From a virus, in IMG/VR virus record IMGVR_UViG_3300035162_003018, positions 1-24,490 of that record: a stretch of 24,490 nucleotides of DNA; one strand, written 5' to 3'. Below the pieces are notes generated by a model. That model was not told where the DNA came from and did no database searches. It saw only the letters and a list, made by a program, of their open reading frames with translations. Positions 14,862 through 22,559 of this stretch are shown piece after piece (position 1 is the stretch's first letter; every line of letters begins with the position of its first letter). A program made the position numbers and the translations under genes.

Positions 14862-16268
14862 TTAGTACAGTCTAATCCCGGTGCCACGGCCAGCCCTGCG
14901 ATGCAGTGGGTTCAGCTCACGCCATACGAGATACCCTGCCGCGTCGTTCATGTGATCATGGCCAGATTCTTTGTCTGGCTCCTGCCGCTCGTTATATGCC
15001 TGCAGCTCTAGGCATTCGATCAGCTTTTTGCATCGTGGGTTGATCTGGATCCTGATTTCACCTTTCCCGTTCTCCAAAGCACCTTGCAGAGCAGAAACCC
15101 GATCAGCGACCCTGGGATTGGCCTTAGGCGATTGGTTGCTGATGCCATAACTGGCCAATATCTCCAGATCAGTTTTGGTCGCATTAGTCGAGCGGTTGCC
15201 ACCTGAGGCATCGGGGTAGCCGTAAAGCGTCCGGCCTGGGTAACGAGCGCAAATCTCTTGTGCCAGGGCATCAGTATCGTGCGCCTGGCTGATCTCATCG
15301 ATGAAATGCAGGGCATTGCCTGACCGGATCGCGACCACTGCGTTCATATTGCCCACATTGAAATCAATGCCAATTCTCAGCGGCTCCTCAGCCAGTGGAT
15401 CATCATCAACGCCTGAGACGTGCTTAGCCCGGTCAAACCTGTCATAGACCGTGCCCGTCGCCAGGTTCTGGTATACGCCTTCTAGGTAAGCCCGGCATTG
15501 CTCTTGGGTGTAACGGCTCAGCAGGTCATCGACGAAACCAGGCCGGAGGTTATGGGCATTATCTGCCGTCTTCATCCTCAGCAGCGCTCGGCGCTTGCCC
15601 TCCCGTGCTGCATCAGTGCCGAAAGTTTGGTAATGGAACCCAAAGCCCTCTGGCGTTGAGTAGCAGTGGAGCTGGTTGAAGTTTCCGACCCTGATACGGC
15701 CCAGGATCTTGTCATAAGCACGCTGAGCGATTGAGGCTTTCGCAGTATCAACCTCATCGATGATTGCGAAGGCCCAGTCATCACCAACGATGCGTTGATA
15801 ATTTTCAAACGACAGGCCAAGGATTGTTGAATCACCGCCAGGAAAATGCAAAGTATGACTTACATACGGCGCCACTCGTGGGGTGTATGGAATGCCAAAA
15901 CTATCTAAAAAATCTTCAAACTTTGGCGCCCAAATTCTGCGCACCATATCGCTGGTTGGTTCCATCACACAGCCGACAAAGCCTTGGTTCAAGGCGGCCA
16001 TCTTTACGGCAACCGCATGAGCGCAATAAGTCTTGCCGCTGCCATAACCGGCGCTGATGCCGATTTCAGGGATGCTGTTAGGTGATCCGCCTTGTGATGC
16101 AGCGATAGCGCTCAAGCGCTCTACCTCAAATGCGCTGAGCTGACCAGCGTTAAGCGTGGCCGCGATGCGTTGCAAAAGGTCGTCAACATCAGCCAATGCC
16201 GAACGGCTGCCTACCGCCTCAGTCTGCAGTTCTGCCAGCCTGGCAAGTATTGGGTTATCCCTCTTCAC
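14862..16268 (-). CDS. terL: Terminase large subunit
   Basis: A 468-aa DNA-packaging motor. The ATPase has Walker A GYGSGKT (residues 74-80) and Walker B FAIIDE (167-172), with a motif III-like CYSTPEGFG at 202-210. The RNase-H-like nuclease has D302 in IGIDFNVG, a D/E pair at 324-325, D353 in YPDASG, and D438/D442 in GHDHMNDAAGYLVW. The start is a GTG at 16268, overlapping the small subunit by 14 bases; no ATG occurs until residue 90. A leader of about 60 residues precedes the ATPase core. The nuclease cuts concatemers; whether it is a cos or pac enzyme cannot be told from the sequence. Confidence 0.95.
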   Translation of the reverse strand: MKRDNPILARLAELQTEAVGSRSALADVDDLLQRIAATLNAGQLSAFEVERLSAIAASQGGSPNSIPEIGISAGYGSGKTYCAHAVAVKMAALNQGFVGCVMEPTSDMVRRIWAPKFEDFLDSFGIPYTPRVAPYVSHTLHFPGGDSTILGLSFENYQRIVGDDWAFAIIDEVDTAKASIAQRAYDKILGRIRVGNFNQLHCYSTPEGFGFHYQTFGTDAAREGKRRALLRMKTADNAHNLRPGFVDDLLSRYTQEQCRAYLEGVYQNLATGTVYDRFDRAKHVSGVDDDPLAEEPLRIGIDFNVGNMNAVVAIRSGNALHFIDEISQAHDTDALAQEICARYPGRTLYGYPDASGGNRSTNATKTDLEILASYGISNQSPKANPRVADRVSALQGALENGKGEIRIQINPRCKKLIECLELQAYNERQEPDKESGHDHMNDAAGYLVWRELNPLHRRAGRGTGIRLY

Positions 16269-16734
16269 TTGGCACTAACTCTTGACCGGTTTTGGCCTGA
16301 ATGCGAAGCAGAACGGTGCGCTCTTGCTCTGGCGTGAGGTTTGCCTCAGCGATGGCTGATACGGCAGCTTCAATGCCTTCATTTCTTGCGCGTGTGACGG
16401 CGGCATTGTCGCTGTAGTGCTTGCGATATGACGGACTATGAGTAAGCATCCATTGCGCTGATTTGCTATCACCATCTTGCGCACAACTTGTGATGATATT
16501 TATAAATTTATGGGCACCAGCTGCACGACCTTCATTAAGAGCATCCAGAAGAGCTATTTCTTCTTCAGTAGGGCTAGGGCCTTTTGCATTGCCAATCCAC
16601 TGCTTTAAGGCTGCATAACTAACACCAACTGCAGCGGCGATGTGTTCTAGAGCTGCGCCATATTCTGCGAGATGGCGAACGGCTTCAATTACTTTTGAGT
16701 TTAGTTTGTAATGTCGCCGCCTTAAGTTTGCCAT
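16255..16734 (-). CDS. terS: Terminase small subunit-like DNA-binding protein
   Basis: A 159-aa protein with an N-terminal helix-turn-helix at about residues 30-49 (EHIAAAVGVSYAALKQWIGN), preceded by basic MANLRRRHYK. A central helical region follows (EEEIALLDALNEGRAAGAHK, then KSAQWMLTHSPSYRKHYS), then an acidic Glu-rich C-terminus. This order, HTH, oligomerisation core and large-subunit-binding tail, is that of small terminases, and the gene overlaps terL by 14 bases. It would recognise the packaging site. Confidence 0.85.
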   Translation of the reverse strand: MANLRRRHYKLNSKVIEAVRHLAEYGAALEHIAAAVGVSYAALKQWIGNAKGPSPTEEEIALLDALNEGRAAGAHKFINIITSCAQDGDSKSAQWMLTHSPSYRKHYSDNAAVTRARNEGIEAAVSAIAEANLTPEQERTVLLRIQAKTGQELVPSEEG

Positions 16735-16756
16735 TTTAACCTACTATTGGGAGACA

Positions 16757-17098
16757 TTATAGAGCAGGTTCAACGCTCTTCCAGGTTTCGCCTTTGCGAA
16801 TGTGCTGAATAGCGCTGAGAGAAACATCGTATTGAAGGGCAAGTTGATATGGGGTGTAGATATTATTTTGCAAAAACTTTTTGATGTCAGCAACTTCAAA
16901 GGGCTGAAGTTTTGCATTATGCGGCGTTGTGCAAACACGCTTCCTATTCATAACGATTTCAGGGGTGATTGTTTGCTCAGTCCTGAAAGGATGGTCGCAG
17001 GCGGGGCATCGACGGTAACGAATACGGGTGTCACCTTTGCGCCGTGTGCATGTGGTGCGGATGACGGGTTTCCCGCAGTTTGGGCAGTTGATTGACAT
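16757..17098 (-). CDS. Zinc-ribbon plus helix-turn-helix putative regulator
   Basis: A 113-aa protein starting MSINCPNCGKPVIRTTCTRR. C5/C8 and C31/C34 (CPNC and CPAC) form a zinc ribbon with RIRYRRC between, like NrdR and Ogr/Delta-type phage activators. The C-terminal half has an HTH-like region (YTPYQLALQYDVSLSAIQHI, about 81-100). Such proteins regulate transcription, and this one lies 22 bases upstream of terS, so it may activate late genes. It could instead be an HNH-associated binding domain, since NUMOD-like HTH segments look similar. No nuclease motif is present here. Confidence 0.7.
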   Translation of the reverse strand: MSINCPNCGKPVIRTTCTRRKGDTRIRYRRCPACDHPFRTEQTITPEIVMNRKRVCTTPHNAKLQPFEVADIKKFLQNNIYTPYQLALQYDVSLSAIQHIRKGETWKSVEPAL

Positions 17099-17159
17099 TT
17101 GATTTTCAGGGGTGTGAATGACCGGGAGATGGATCAGCCCCTACAGCTGCCCTGTTTTT

Positions 17160-17222
17160 CCCTCTTGAGGGTCTTGTATGCAGTCAGGCTTCCCGGCCTG
17201 TTGCAGGGGCTCCTAGGCCCCT
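17160..17222. other. Cluster of three hairpins upstream of the terminase unit
   Basis: Three inverted repeats lie within 63 bases: CCCTC-TT-GAGGG (17160-17171), CAGGC-6-GCCTG (17185-17200) and AGGGGC-6-GCCCCT (17205-17222). They sit between the stop of the 67-aa gene (17233) and the zinc-ribbon gene start (17098). None is followed by a T-run on the minus strand. They might be a structured 5' leader, a pause or processing site, or part of the packaging site near terS. Structure is seen; role is unknown. Confidence 0.55.
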
Positions 17223-17232
17223 CTCAGAGCGT

Positions 17233-17436
17233 TCAAGCAGCGAAGACGGCCTGATTGATAAACGCTCTTACGGCTTGGTCGTCCATTTTGTGGCCAATCC
17301 GAACGCCGGAGCTTGTGATCAGCTCATACCAACCAGGGAAAAACTGGTTGATGCGTGCGTTGGCGCTGCGGGAATCGAGGTGCTGATTTGCGGAGCAGAC
17401 CAGATCCCAAGTCGTGGCGGTTTTGGTTGCGGCCAT
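17233..17436 (-). CDS. Small hypothetical protein (67 aa)
   Basis: It starts MAATKTATTWDLVCSANQHL, with RINQFFPGWYELITSSGVRI in the middle and QAVRAFINQAVFAA at the end, an alpha/beta pattern that looks like a folded small protein. I preferred the ATG at 17436 over a TTG three codons earlier. No family is recognised. An overlapping ORF exists on the plus strand (17275-17481), but its composition is less protein-like. The gene lies between the origin-like region and the hairpin cluster. Confidence 0.5.
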   Translation of the reverse strand: MAATKTATTWDLVCSANQHLDSRSANARINQFFPGWYELITSSGVRIGHKMDDQAVRAFINQAVFAA

Positions 17437-17505
17437 GAATCTCAAGCGAGGGGTGCCATCTCTGGCGTGCCCAAAACATAGCGCCTAGGCAGGGCCTTGG
17501 CAACG

Positions 17506-17795
17506 GTTACGCCTGTTTTTTTTGGTTACGGGTTCAAACCCCTTGCTATTACTCAAATGTGACGCTGTAACAAATAAATCTATTTATATAGAGGTTTATT
17601 TATTTATAGACATATAGATATGTCTGTTTCTATCTAAGTATCTATATATATTTATCCCCTTCCAAGCGTTACGCTGTTACTTTTGCCGAGATCCGTTGCA
17701 GCGCAGCGGGTTACAGCGTTTTTGCCACTTGTTTCCGCTTGTTACGCCCTGTAACAGCAAACCCCTTGCGGCGCAAGGGGGTAACAGGGAGTAAC
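17506..17795. other. Candidate replication origin: GTTAC word cluster around an AT-rich core
   Basis: This is the heart of a 386-base gene-free stretch (17437-17822). GTTAC begins at 17506, 17525, 17668, 17676, 17710 and 17741, and its complement GTAAC at 17567, 17751, 17781 and 17791. That is ten copies, where about 0.6 are expected by chance. Several pairs are one helical turn apart (8-10 bases), and 17741-17755 is an inverted pair. Between them, 17566-17655 is nearly all A/T and includes the palindrome AGACATAT-AG-ATATGTCT (17608-17625). A 12-base repeat, CAAACCCCTTGC, flanks the core at 17535 and 17758. The region adjoins the 3' end of the primase-helicase gene. Origin function is inferred from these features. 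Confidence 0.6.
17762..17780 (-). terminator. Possible terminator after the primase-helicase gene
   Basis: CCCCTTGCG (17762-17770) and CGCAAGGGG (17772-17780) form a perfect GC-rich inverted repeat, a hairpin of about 7 bp with a CGGCG-type loop. It lies 43 bases after the primase-helicase stop. On the minus strand only TTT then GCTGTT follows, so termination may be weak, or the palindrome may belong to the origin-like region. Confidence 0.4.
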
Positions 17796-17822
17796 GGTTT
17801 TGGAGGGAAGTTATCCGAAAAA

Positions 17823-20333
17823 CTAAAGCGCCTCAACGTCAACTGCTATCGATCTGGCGATGCTGCCGGCCCCTGTGAATCGCATCGGCTTCTTTTTGGA
17901 TGAACCAGGCAGTCGGGCAAGGGTCAGAGGCCAACAATTTTCCCATTGAGTGGCTTTGAGGATCGATCGGATGCCCTCAGCGGTGTTGGAGATGCAGATC
18001 TCGCGGTCATCCTTTTCGACGCGAATGCCAAGCCTGAGGAGTGCTGAATTAGCCGGTGTGGCGGTCACGTCAACGTCAGTTTTATGGCCTAGGCAGATGT
18101 CGATCAGTTCACCCACGGTGCGGGTGTATGAGCGATCGCCGGCCTCAGCCCTGACGGGGTGCTGCAGGATCTTGCTGAGGCAGTTGCGCTCATCTGATGG
18201 GCCATGATCGCGGTGGTCATCATTCCACTGCAGCTGGGCCAGGAAAAGCTCAGCGGTTTCAGTCGTAGGCGCTTCGCTATCGATTAGTGAGTAGGCCCCA
18301 GCCAAAAGAGGGCCGTACTGATCGCCGGTTCTAGAGCTGCCAAAATGTTTTGTTGCTGCACGGGTAAAGGCTTCGGTGCTTTCCAAAATTGTTGGAAGCA
18401 TAGTGAATGTGCGTGCCATTAATTGTTGACCAATCTCTGGGGTGATGTATTTGGCGAGATCAGCGTCTAGGGCCTCCCAATGTTTGCGGCGTGTTTCAGG
18501 GTCCATTTCATGCGGCGATTGCATCGAAATTTCGACAAATCTGTTGCGATCAGCGTTTTGTTTTAGTGCGGTGCCGATCGATGACAAGAAAAACATTGAG
18601 CGGACTTTGTAGGATTGAGTTACGCCACCGGGTGATCCTTTGATTAATGCGGATCTGGATTCAGAACTTGCAACACGGGCTAAGGCCAGGATGTTTTGCA
18701 TTCGTTGAGCGTCTGCTTTTTCGTTGGATTCGGCTTCATCAAGGATCACGGGCAAAGCATCAGTACCGAGCTGTTGACGGATGCCGGCTTCAGATGTGCC
18801 ACCTTCAACTGATAGGGCCATTTCATCAAGCAGGGGCGTAAGGAATCGGGTAAGAAATTCAGATTTGCCGCTGCCGCTGCCTGCTGTTAGCCAGATATGT
18901 GGCCGCCAGCGAAGAGCACCGCAGATCGGGGCCGTAACAATCCAGCCAGCGATGAGCGCACCGTAAAGGGGGTTTGACCAATGAAAGCGCTTGGCGATAT
19001 TGCCGATTTGAGCTGCGTAATCGTCGCTAAGTGGGGGCAGGCCGTCGGCACCATCGATACGTACTAGGTGCTGATAGCGATAACGACTGACTATTGGCTT
19101 GGTGATGGGTTTAGGTGTGCCATCAACTAGGAGGCGATCACCGAGGTGAATGATGGTTCGATTTGCATCACGCCATGCGCCACGGCCACGGATGCGGCCA
19201 GGGTCAAACATCCCAACAGCTGCTTGCTGTTCAAAAAGTGCTGAGGCAGCTGATGTCCAGTTGACACCGTTGTCATTCCTGCCGGGGTAAATGGTGGCCC
19301 AATATGATTCAGAGGCGAGGCTTGTGAGCATGGTCGCAGTATGCGACTGCGTTGAGATGCGTTTGATCAGGCCATCTCTTGATGGTTGGTAGTAGTAGCC
19401 GCCTTGGGAGTCATAACCGAGCAGTTGAAAGTGGCCGGTGCTAGTTTCTTGAGGGGGTTTGGGCGCCTCCTTTGTTGAGTTGGGTGTTGAGCTGGGAGTG
19501 ATGCCCCAGCTTTTTTGTTGTCGATTTTGTTTTACATGGTCAAGAGCTTGGGCTGAAGTCCAGTCAGTGGCGTCAGCTAAATCCCAAGCTGATGGGGCAT
19601 CTGGCGGTGAGGGGATCTCGCTAATTGAGGTGCAGCCGAGATCGTGCAGTGTGTTGGCGATTTTGTCGGCTGCTTTGCGGCCTGCAGCGTCATTGTCAGG
19701 CCAGATTGCAACACGTCTATCTTTTAGTGCTGCCCAGTTTGATTTTGTGATGGCGGAGGAGCCACCGGACCAAGTGCAGACGATGGAGGAGGGGAACAGC
19801 TTGCAGGCTGCGTCATAGGTTTTTTCGCCTTCCACGATTAGGACGCCAGCATCAGGCCGGGTGTGTAGCTGATGGGAGAGGAGGAGGGGCCGGATTCCTT
19901 CTGGGGCCTTCCAATTCCATTTGTTGTTGACCCAAGTAAGGGGGCGGATCTTTTTATTGGGGAAGCGGCAGATGATGAATGTCTGGGAGTAGTGATGAAC
20001 GAGTTCAGCGCCTTGCGTCGGCGGATCTGATGGCGGTGCGCTGAGGCCAAGATGCTGCTCAATTTTTTGCGCGGCCTCTTTGAAGCTCATTCCAGTTTTA
20101 CGAATCAATAGGGTCATGCCATTGCCACCACCACCTGAATGGTGTTTGCCGCCGCATTGATTGCAGTACCAAGAGCCGGAGCCGTCTACATCATCGAATC
20201 GATAACGATCTTTTCCGCCACATAGGGGGCAGGGCTGGTGTTCATTTGTGAGCTGTTTAGCGGTGATACCAGCAATAGAGGACAGCAGCTCAGGCCAGCG
20301 GCCTTCAGCAGCTTTGTTGATGTCAGGGGTCAT
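17823..20333 (-). CDS. P4 alpha-like bifunctional primase-helicase
   Basis: An 836-aa protein with three parts. Residues 30-95 are a P4-type primase zinc domain: CPLCGGKDRYRFDDVDG...WYCNQCGG with C35, C38, C57 and C60. Residues 160-260 are a TOPRIM primase core: VEGE (167-170, E168) and WPDNDAAG (211-218, D213 and D215). Residues 330-640 are a helicase/ATPase module with Walker A GSGSGKS (485-491) and Walker B VILDE (529-533). A linker rich in Pro/Ser/Thr/Gln (about 275-300) joins primase to helicase. Such proteins prime and unwind at their own origin, and an origin-like repeat cluster lies just beyond this gene. The ATG overlaps the upstream small gene as ATGA. Confidence 0.92.
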   Translation of the reverse strand: MTPDINKAAEGRWPELLSSIAGITAKQLTNEHQPCPLCGGKDRYRFDDVDGSGSWYCNQCGGKHHSGGGGNGMTLLIRKTGMSFKEAAQKIEQHLGLSAPPSDPPTQGAELVHHYSQTFIICRFPNKKIRPLTWVNNKWNWKAPEGIRPLLLSHQLHTRPDAGVLIVEGEKTYDAACKLFPSSIVCTWSGGSSAITKSNWAALKDRRVAIWPDNDAAGRKAADKIANTLHDLGCTSISEIPSPPDAPSAWDLADATDWTSAQALDHVKQNRQQKSWGITPSSTPNSTKEAPKPPQETSTGHFQLLGYDSQGGYYYQPSRDGLIKRISTQSHTATMLTSLASESYWATIYPGRNDNGVNWTSAASALFEQQAAVGMFDPGRIRGRGAWRDANRTIIHLGDRLLVDGTPKPITKPIVSRYRYQHLVRIDGADGLPPLSDDYAAQIGNIAKRFHWSNPLYGALIAGWIVTAPICGALRWRPHIWLTAGSGSGKSEFLTRFLTPLLDEMALSVEGGTSEAGIRQQLGTDALPVILDEAESNEKADAQRMQNILALARVASSESRSALIKGSPGGVTQSYKVRSMFFLSSIGTALKQNADRNRFVEISMQSPHEMDPETRRKHWEALDADLAKYITPEIGQQLMARTFTMLPTILESTEAFTRAATKHFGSSRTGDQYGPLLAGAYSLIDSEAPTTETAELFLAQLQWNDDHRDHGPSDERNCLSKILQHPVRAEAGDRSYTRTVGELIDICLGHKTDVDVTATPANSALLRLGIRVEKDDREICISNTAEGIRSILKATQWENCWPLTLARLPGSSKKKPMRFTGAGSIARSIAVDVEAL

Positions 20334-20491
20334 AAGTGAGGGACAACGATGCGATAGGAAGCGTTTGGGTGAATAATCGAGGCAAGATGTTTGGCATGTT
20401 GCGGGCTGTAGGCACGCACCTCAACGTATTGGCGTGGCTGCCTGCGGATATGACAGCAGACCGTGAAGAACAAAAGCTTGTGACAATTCAC
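20330..20491 (-). CDS. Small protein (53 aa) coupled to its neighbours, GTG start
   Basis: A GTG at 20491 opens MNCHKLLFFTVCCHIRRQPR, continues QYVEVRAYSPQHAKHLASII, and ends PNASYRIVVPHL with a TGA that overlaps the primase-helicase ATG (ATGA). The GTG overlaps the stop of the upstream gene as GTGA. Overlaps at both ends and the pattern VEVRAYS..HA..LA....P.A.YR.V, which recurs in small phage proteins, support it. The first 15 residues are hydrophobic and Cys-rich, so a later start is possible, but no ATG is available before HAKHL. Function unknown. Confidence 0.6.
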   Translation of the reverse strand: MNCHKLLFFTVCCHIRRQPRQYVEVRAYSPQHAKHLASIIHPNASYRIVVPHL

Positions 20492-20709
20492 TGATCAACG
20501 GCCTCGATACGGTTCAGAAGCCTGCGAGCTTCGCGAACGGTGGCCTCAGTGGCTTGGTACGACCAACCCCGATATTTGATTTGATGTTCGGCCCACATGG
20601 GCAAATTTTGAGCCCATTCAATTGCAACAGCGATGGAGCTGGGTTCGCAGCTGTGAGCGTCTTTGAATAGTTTTTTGAGAAGATGAGCGGGATCTGATCG
20701 CAGTGCCAT
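20488..20709 (-). CDS. Small hypothetical protein (73 aa)
   Basis: It starts MALRSDPAHLLKKLFKDAHS, with EWAQNLPMWAEHQIKYRGWS in the middle and VREARRLLNRIEAVDQ at the end. It is helical, with several Trp residues and a charged C-terminal helix. It stands between the VRR-NUC gene and the 53-aa gene with which it shares a GTGA overlap, so it is probably part of the replication operon. No family is recognised. Confidence 0.65.
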   Translation of the reverse strand: MALRSDPAHLLKKLFKDAHSCEPSSIAVAIEWAQNLPMWAEHQIKYRGWSYQATEATVREARRLLNRIEAVDQ

Positions 20710-20735
20710 GTCAGAAGGGGGAATGCCTGCCGACG

Positions 20736-21146
20736 TTATGGGGCCGGGTCTGCTGCGCCTTGGTCGCTGTTGTATTGCTTCACAATCTCTAGGGCTTCCT
20801 CTGGGGAACGTGCGATCCCGGCGATTCCTCCTGCGGCTTTGACCTGAGCGATGAAGTTGAGCTGTTCGGGTGTAGGCCGGCCTTTGTCTTTTACTTCGAT
20901 GGCAGTGAACACGGCAATGCGTTGACCATTAATTTCTTTTGTCGTCCAACCGATCAAATCTGAACTGCCTTTTTGGAGGCCATAACGTACTAGGCGCCCG
21001 GACTTGTCCTTTAAGGCGCCGACGTTATTACGAAAGATGCGGCTATGGCCGCGACCAAGAGTCAAGCGAATCCGTTGCTGAACTAGAGCTTCGTTTGATT
21101 TGGCGTCCTTTGTGTTTGATGTAGGCCCATCCTGGTTTGTATCCAC
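20736..21146 (-). CDS. VRR-NUC family nuclease
   Basis: A 136-aa protein with the VRR-NUC core: E19 in SNEALVQQRIRLTL, FRNNVGALKD (38-47), RYGLQKGSSDLIGW (54-67, D63), TAIEVKDKGRPTPEQLNFI (81-99, E84-x-K86, Q95), and AGGIAGIARSPEEAL. These match the PD-(D/E)XK catalytic set of the virus-type replication-repair nuclease domain, a structure-specific endonuclease often encoded beside an SF2 helicase in phages. The start is a GTG at 21146, the only plausible start in frame. The gene overlaps the helicase C-terminus by 104 bases in a different frame. Confidence 0.9.
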   Translation of the reverse strand: MDTNQDGPTSNTKDAKSNEALVQQRIRLTLGRGHSRIFRNNVGALKDKSGRLVRYGLQKGSSDLIGWTTKEINGQRIAVFTAIEVKDKGRPTPEQLNFIAQVKAAGGIAGIARSPEEALEIVKQYNSDQGAADPAP

Positions 21147-22485
21147 GCTGCCTGCCTAATTCTTGAAGAGCTTCCAGCGTACGGGCTTCGCGTTCTTCAA
21201 ACCTACGTTTCAAACGAATTTGGCTCTGATCCAACTCAACAACGATCACATCTCCGGCTTCTTCTAAAGGCTTAAGTTCACGGGGGCCTTTGCCAAAAAC
21301 ATGGCCGCATTCTCGTTCTTTAACGTTGTCCCATTCAGTGCAAACCGTTGTACTGATTGGCAATATTGCGTAGCAATCAGGGCATTCTTTTACGGAAAGC
21401 GTTTCTTTGCGTTCTTTGTCTGCAAGGCTCCATTCTCGTTCGATGATGTGAAAGCCGTGGCGGTTGGTATTGCCAACCATGTCGATGATGGTGGCGTGAG
21501 TTTTGCCAGGAGCTGGCCTCAAACATCTGCCTATCTGTTGCAGGTGTAGCGCTAGGGACATTGTTGGCCGAACGAGGAGGCAGCCTCCAACGCTTGGCAG
21601 GTCAAAACCTTCTGAGATAACCATGCAGCTGGTGATCACCTTGATCTTCCCTTCTGCTAGCGCTTTAAGGCGTTGTCGTCTGACGGCTTTTGAAAGCTTG
21701 CCGTCAAGCACTACGGATGGAATGCCTGCCATGCAAAACGAATCGGCGAGCATTTCAGCGTGAGCAATTGTCAGGCAAAACGCGACAGCGGTCTGACCAT
21801 TGAGCTTGGCTTTGTACTGCTTAACGGGCGAATCGAGCGCCCTACGGGTCAGAGCTTCTTCCTCTAAGGCGTCTAAATCAAATTCATCGCCTTTTGTTGG
21901 CAGAACTTTGTCTTCGTGGCCTGGGTGCGCAAAATATTTTGCCGGCACAATGTGGCCAGCCTCTTGAAGCTCCAAGGCTTGCGGGCCTTCGATCATGATG
22001 GAAAACATACTGCCTAGGCCATGACCGTCTAAGCGTTCAGGAGTGGCAGTAACCCCTAAGCGCATTGCATTATCAAAGTGAGCCAGGATCGCCTCCCATG
22101 TGCCGGCAACAGCATGATGAGCTTCATCGATGACGATGAGCTGAAAGAAGGCTGGGTCAAGCCGGTGCATCCGCCGAGCGAGTGTTGCAACGGATGCGAC
22201 TTGAACACCATGGGAAAGGTCTTGCTTCCAACCGTTGGCAATGATGCCGTGACCAACGCCAATGTCTGCAAGGGTGCGAGATGTTTGCTCAACCAGCTCT
22301 TGACGATGAACCAAGATCAGAACACGGTTTCCCTTGGTTGCGGCTGATTCGGTGATGTAGGAAAAAATGACGGTCTTTCCTCCGCCAGTAGGCAAGACAA
22401 ACAGCACTGAGCGATGACCGCACTGCATGGCGTAACGGATTTCATCAACAGATTTCTGCTGGTAATCCCGAAGCGTGATTTTCAT
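21043..22485 (-). CDS. SF2 DEAH-box helicase with C-terminal zinc ribbon
   Basis: A 480-aa ATP-dependent helicase. LRDYQQKSVDEI near the N-terminus acts as a Q-motif-like element. Motif I is PTGGGKT (32-38), motif II DEAH (120-123), motif III TATPE (146-150), and motif VI QIGRCLRP (317-324). After the helicase core, four cysteines at 368, 371, 382 and 393 (CPDC...C...C) form a likely zinc ribbon, and the tail is Lys/Arg-rich. It resembles the ResIII/UvrB-type phage helicases found with VRR-NUC nucleases and probably works in replication or recombination. It starts at 22485, divergent from the recombination genes, and has no evident SD. Confidence 0.9.
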   Translation of the reverse strand: MKITLRDYQQKSVDEIRYAMQCGHRSVLFVLPTGGGKTVIFSYITESAATKGNRVLILVHRQELVEQTSRTLADIGVGHGIIANGWKQDLSHGVQVASVATLARRMHRLDPAFFQLIVIDEAHHAVAGTWEAILAHFDNAMRLGVTATPERLDGHGLGSMFSIMIEGPQALELQEAGHIVPAKYFAHPGHEDKVLPTKGDEFDLDALEEEALTRRALDSPVKQYKAKLNGQTAVAFCLTIAHAEMLADSFCMAGIPSVVLDGKLSKAVRRQRLKALAEGKIKVITSCMVISEGFDLPSVGGCLLVRPTMSLALHLQQIGRCLRPAPGKTHATIIDMVGNTNRHGFHIIEREWSLADKERKETLSVKECPDCYAILPISTTVCTEWDNVKERECGHVFGKGPRELKPLEEAGDVIVVELDQSQIRLKRRFEEREARTLEALQELGRQRGYKPGWAYIKHKGRQIKRSSSSATDSLDSWSRP

Positions 22486-22559
22486 GTGAAGAGATGCGAC
22501 TTCAAATGAGCGTTTCTTGGATGCTCGCGGTTATGTTGCCGAGGCATCAAAAGCACCCT
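22486..22559. promoter_or_regulatory. Divergent intergenic region between replication and recombination genes
   Basis: The minus-strand helicase starts at 22485 and the plus-strand exonuclease probably at 22560, leaving 74 bases for back-to-back promoters. Clear -35/-10 pairs are not obvious by eye. GAGGCATCAAAAG at 22541-22553 also occurs at 12786-12798, just before the other plus-strand ORF. Regulatory function follows from the divergent layout only. Confidence 0.4.

Noticed and set aside
17275-17481. 68-codon plus-strand ORF opposite the 67-aa gene
   Set aside because: Cys/Gly-scattered composition and less protein-like order than the minus-strand alternative. I kept the minus ORF, with modest confidence.
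17528-17550. GGGTTCAAACCCC resembling a tRNA T-arm, possibly an att site in a tRNA gene
   Set aside because: The flanking stem has a mismatch, no matching acceptor, D or anticodon arms are found, and no integrase is in the window. It is better explained as part of the repeat-rich origin-like region.
20323-20397. 24-codon minus-strand ORF from an ATG at 20397
   Set aside because: It lies out of frame inside the better supported 53-aa gene and has no coupling or homology-like pattern.
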